Of a stretch of DNA of 14,451 bases, positions 13,041-14,451 are shown piece by piece. This stretch comes from Clostridiales bacterium (GTDB taxonomy: Bacteria > Bacillota > Clostridia > Christensenellales > UBA1242), in contig DMLH01000063.1 in assembly GCA_003453435.1 (NCBI GenBank), forward strand, positions 1 to 14,451, in the 5' to 3' direction. Every line of letters begins with the position of its first letter. Position 1 is the first letter of the stretch. The notes below the pieces were generated by a model. The model did no database searches, was not told the origin of the DNA, and saw nothing but the letters and a program-made list of their open reading frames with translations. The position numbers were made by a program, and so were the translations under genes.

Positions 13041-14054
13041 TTATTCATTATCAACTTTGCACATATAAGCAATAAGGTCTATTGTTTTGTTGCTATAGCC
13101 CCACTCGTTGTCATACCACGCCACAAGTTTAACAAATGTTGGGTTAAGCATTATACCTGCACCGGCGTCAAAAATTGATGTGCGTGGGTCGGTCACAAAA
13201 TCTGTACTAACAACCGGCTCCTCAGTATAGCCAACAATGCCCTTCATTTCGCCTTGGCTGGCTTTTTTTACTGCTTCCTTAATTTCCTCATACGTTGTAG
13301 GCTTTGCAAGTTTACAAGTTAAATCAACCACGCTAACATCTGCTGTTGGAACTCTAAAACTCATGCCTGTAAGTTTTCCTTTAAGTTCTGGTATAACGTC
13401 ACCAACTGCTTTTGCAGCCCCTGTTGAACTTGGAATTATATTCATGGCTGCAGCCCTGCCACCACGCCAATCTTTTTTGCTTGGGCCGTCAACAATAAGT
13501 TGAGTTGCCGTGTAACTATGAATTGTTGTCATAAGGCCTTCCGTAATGCCAAAATTGTCGTTTATAATTTTTGCAAGTGGTGCCAAACAATTTGTTGTGC
13601 AACTTGCATTTGAAACAATATTCATATCCCTTGAATATTTTTGGTTATTTACACCCATAACAAACATTGGCATTTCTTTGCCCGGTGCTGTTACAATAAC
13701 TTTTTTTGCACCCGCTGATAGATGAACTTGTGCTTTATCAAAATTAGTAAATTTGCCAGTTGCTTCTGCAATGTATTCAGCACCATACTCTGCCCAATTT
13801 ATATTTTGTGGGTCAAGTTCAGCATAAAACCTAATAAATTTACCGTCTATTTTTAATCCATTTTCCAAAACTTCAATTTCCGCATCAAGTTTTCGATGCA
13901 TGCTGTCATAAGTTAACAAATATTTTGCATAGTCTGGTGCAATAAATGGATCGTTAACTGCCACAACCTCAACATCATCCCTTTTTAATGCTACTCTAAG
14001 CAGTAGTCTTCCAATTCTTCCAAATCCATTAATACCAATTTTGGCTACTTTCAT
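13041..14054 (-). CDS. gap: Glyceraldehyde-3-phosphate dehydrogenase (type I)
   Basis: Oxidises and phosphorylates glyceraldehyde 3-phosphate to 1,3-bisphosphoglycerate with NAD in glycolysis. It has 337 residues, normal for the family. The Rossmann motif GINGFGRIGR (7-16) and NDPF with Asp35 after the second strand favour NAD over NADP. The active site is SNASCTTNC with Cys152 and TIHSYTATQ with His179. The S-loop (SKKDWRGGRAAAMNIIPSS) and the C-terminal WYDNEWGYSNK are intact. ATG follows AAGGAGA at 8 bases. It starts 58 bases after the stop of the M29-type aminopeptidase gene with no clear terminator or consensus promoter between, so it may be co-transcribed or use a weak promoter in that gap. 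Confidence 0.98.
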   Translation of the reverse strand: MKVAKIGINGFGRIGRLLLRVALKRDDVEVVAVNDPFIAPDYAKYLLTYDSMHRKLDAEIEVLENGLKIDGKFIRFYAELDPQNINWAEYGAEYIAEATGKFTNFDKAQVHLSAGAKKVIVTAPGKEMPMFVMGVNNQKYSRDMNIVSNASCTTNCLAPLAKIINDNFGITEGLMTTIHSYTATQLIVDGPSKKDWRGGRAAAMNIIPSSTGAAKAVGDVIPELKGKLTGMSFRVPTADVSVVDLTCKLAKPTTYEEIKEAVKKASQGEMKGIVGYTEEPVVSTDFVTDPRTSIFDAGAGIMLNPTFVKLVAWYDNEWGYSNKTIDLIAYMCKVDNE

Positions 14055-14112
14055 AATTTTTCTCCTTTATAACTAAAACGATTTATATTAATATTTTTGA
14101 ATATCAAAATAT

Positions 14113-14451
14113 TTAACTTTTTAAATTCTTTGGATTTAACCCCTTTAATTCATCCAAAACAAACAAGCCATCTCGCCTAATAAGTTTGTCGTCAAACCAA
14201 ATTTCGCCACCACCATACTCTTTTCTTTGACACAAAACCATATCCCAATGCACTGCACTGTTATTGCCGTTGTAGGCATCATTATAGCAACTTCCTGGTG
14301 TAAAATGTATGCTTCCGCAAATCTTTTCATCAAACAATATATCAAGCATTGGCTCCAAAATGTATGGGTTTAAACCAAACGAGAACTCTCCAACATATCT
14401 AGCACCTTCATCAGTGTCAAAAATTTGATTTAAATATAAATTTCCGCCATT
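14113..14451 (-). CDS. M29-type aminopeptidase, C-terminal part (cut by right window edge)
   Basis: The reading frame enters from the right edge and ends TAA at 14113-14115, giving the last 112 residues. It contains TDEGARYVGEFSFGLN (Glu of the metal site in the family's DEGARxLGE), LFDEKICGSIHFTPGS (family LFDENxxxHxAxG, metal-binding His) and NSAVHWDMV (family S.THxDxM, the His-x-Asp metal ligands). These match the M29 family (AmpS/PepS/aminopeptidase T), dinuclear-metal exopeptidases of about 400 residues that remove N-terminal residues from peptides in the cytoplasm. The rest of the gene, its start and its promoter are outside the window. Confidence 0.85.
   Translation of the reverse strand, partial: NGGNLYLNQIFDTDEGARYVGEFSFGLNPYILEPMLDILFDEKICGSIHFTPGSCYNDAYNGNNSAVHWDMVLCQRKEYGGGEIWFDDKLIRRDGLFVLDELKGLNPKNLKS

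Noticed and set aside
1..14451. TGA reassigned to tryptophan (no TGA stop among sixteen genes)
   Set aside because: All conserved Trp positions use TGG, no gene needs TGA read-through, and sixteen stops in an AT-rich genome are too few to conclude.

Overview
The window looks like a chromosomal segment of a low-GC Gram-positive-type bacterium (Bacillota, probably a clostridial lineage). The evidence is the strong AT bias, purine-rich Shine-Dalgarno sequences (AAGGAG/GGAGA) before most genes, a SepF cell-division gene, the tig/clpP/clpX and lspA/rluD pairings, and a groESL operon. It is core housekeeping DNA: I see no phage, transposon, CRISPR, tRNA or rRNA. Genes are tightly packed and no gene-free stretch reaches 300 bases. 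All sixteen visible stop codons are TAA or TAG, Trp is TGG, and the standard bacterial code fits. The exact taxon cannot be fixed from the sequence alone.

Left part, all on the minus strand. The N-terminal half of acetate kinase (ackA) is cut by the left edge. Upstream of it are clpX and clpP, translationally coupled with the clpX GTG start one base after the clpP stop. Next come a small membrane protein with a C-terminal zinc ribbon and the trigger factor gene tig. Together these cover chaperoning and ATP-dependent proteolysis. Beyond tig is a 607-residue protein with PHP metallohydrolase motifs, the least familiar gene here, preceded by a promoter placed so that its mRNA should be leaderless.

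Middle part, minus strand: two small three-helix membrane proteins of unknown role, then lspA-rluD (lipoprotein signal peptidase and large-subunit pseudouridine synthase, overlapping by 20 bases), then sepF and a membrane-anchored SPOR-like protein. This resembles a shortened version of the cell-division/ileS/lspA/rluD neighbourhood of other Firmicutes.

Right part: the groES-groEL operon is the only plus-strand transcription unit. It diverges from the SPOR-like gene and converges on a zinc-ribbon/TM2 membrane protein gene across a shared bidirectional terminator. Then follow gap (glyceraldehyde-3-phosphate dehydrogenase) and the C-terminal part of an M29-type aminopeptidase, cut by the right edge.

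Several sequence-level oddities stand out: loss of the RKH substrate loop and a changed pore-2 loop in ClpX, a perfect i+4 ladder of five histidines in trigger factor, a CxC tail instead of GGM repeats on GroEL, a long hydrophilic tail on LspA, and -35 elements that repeatedly sit inside or directly at the end of the preceding gene's terminator.
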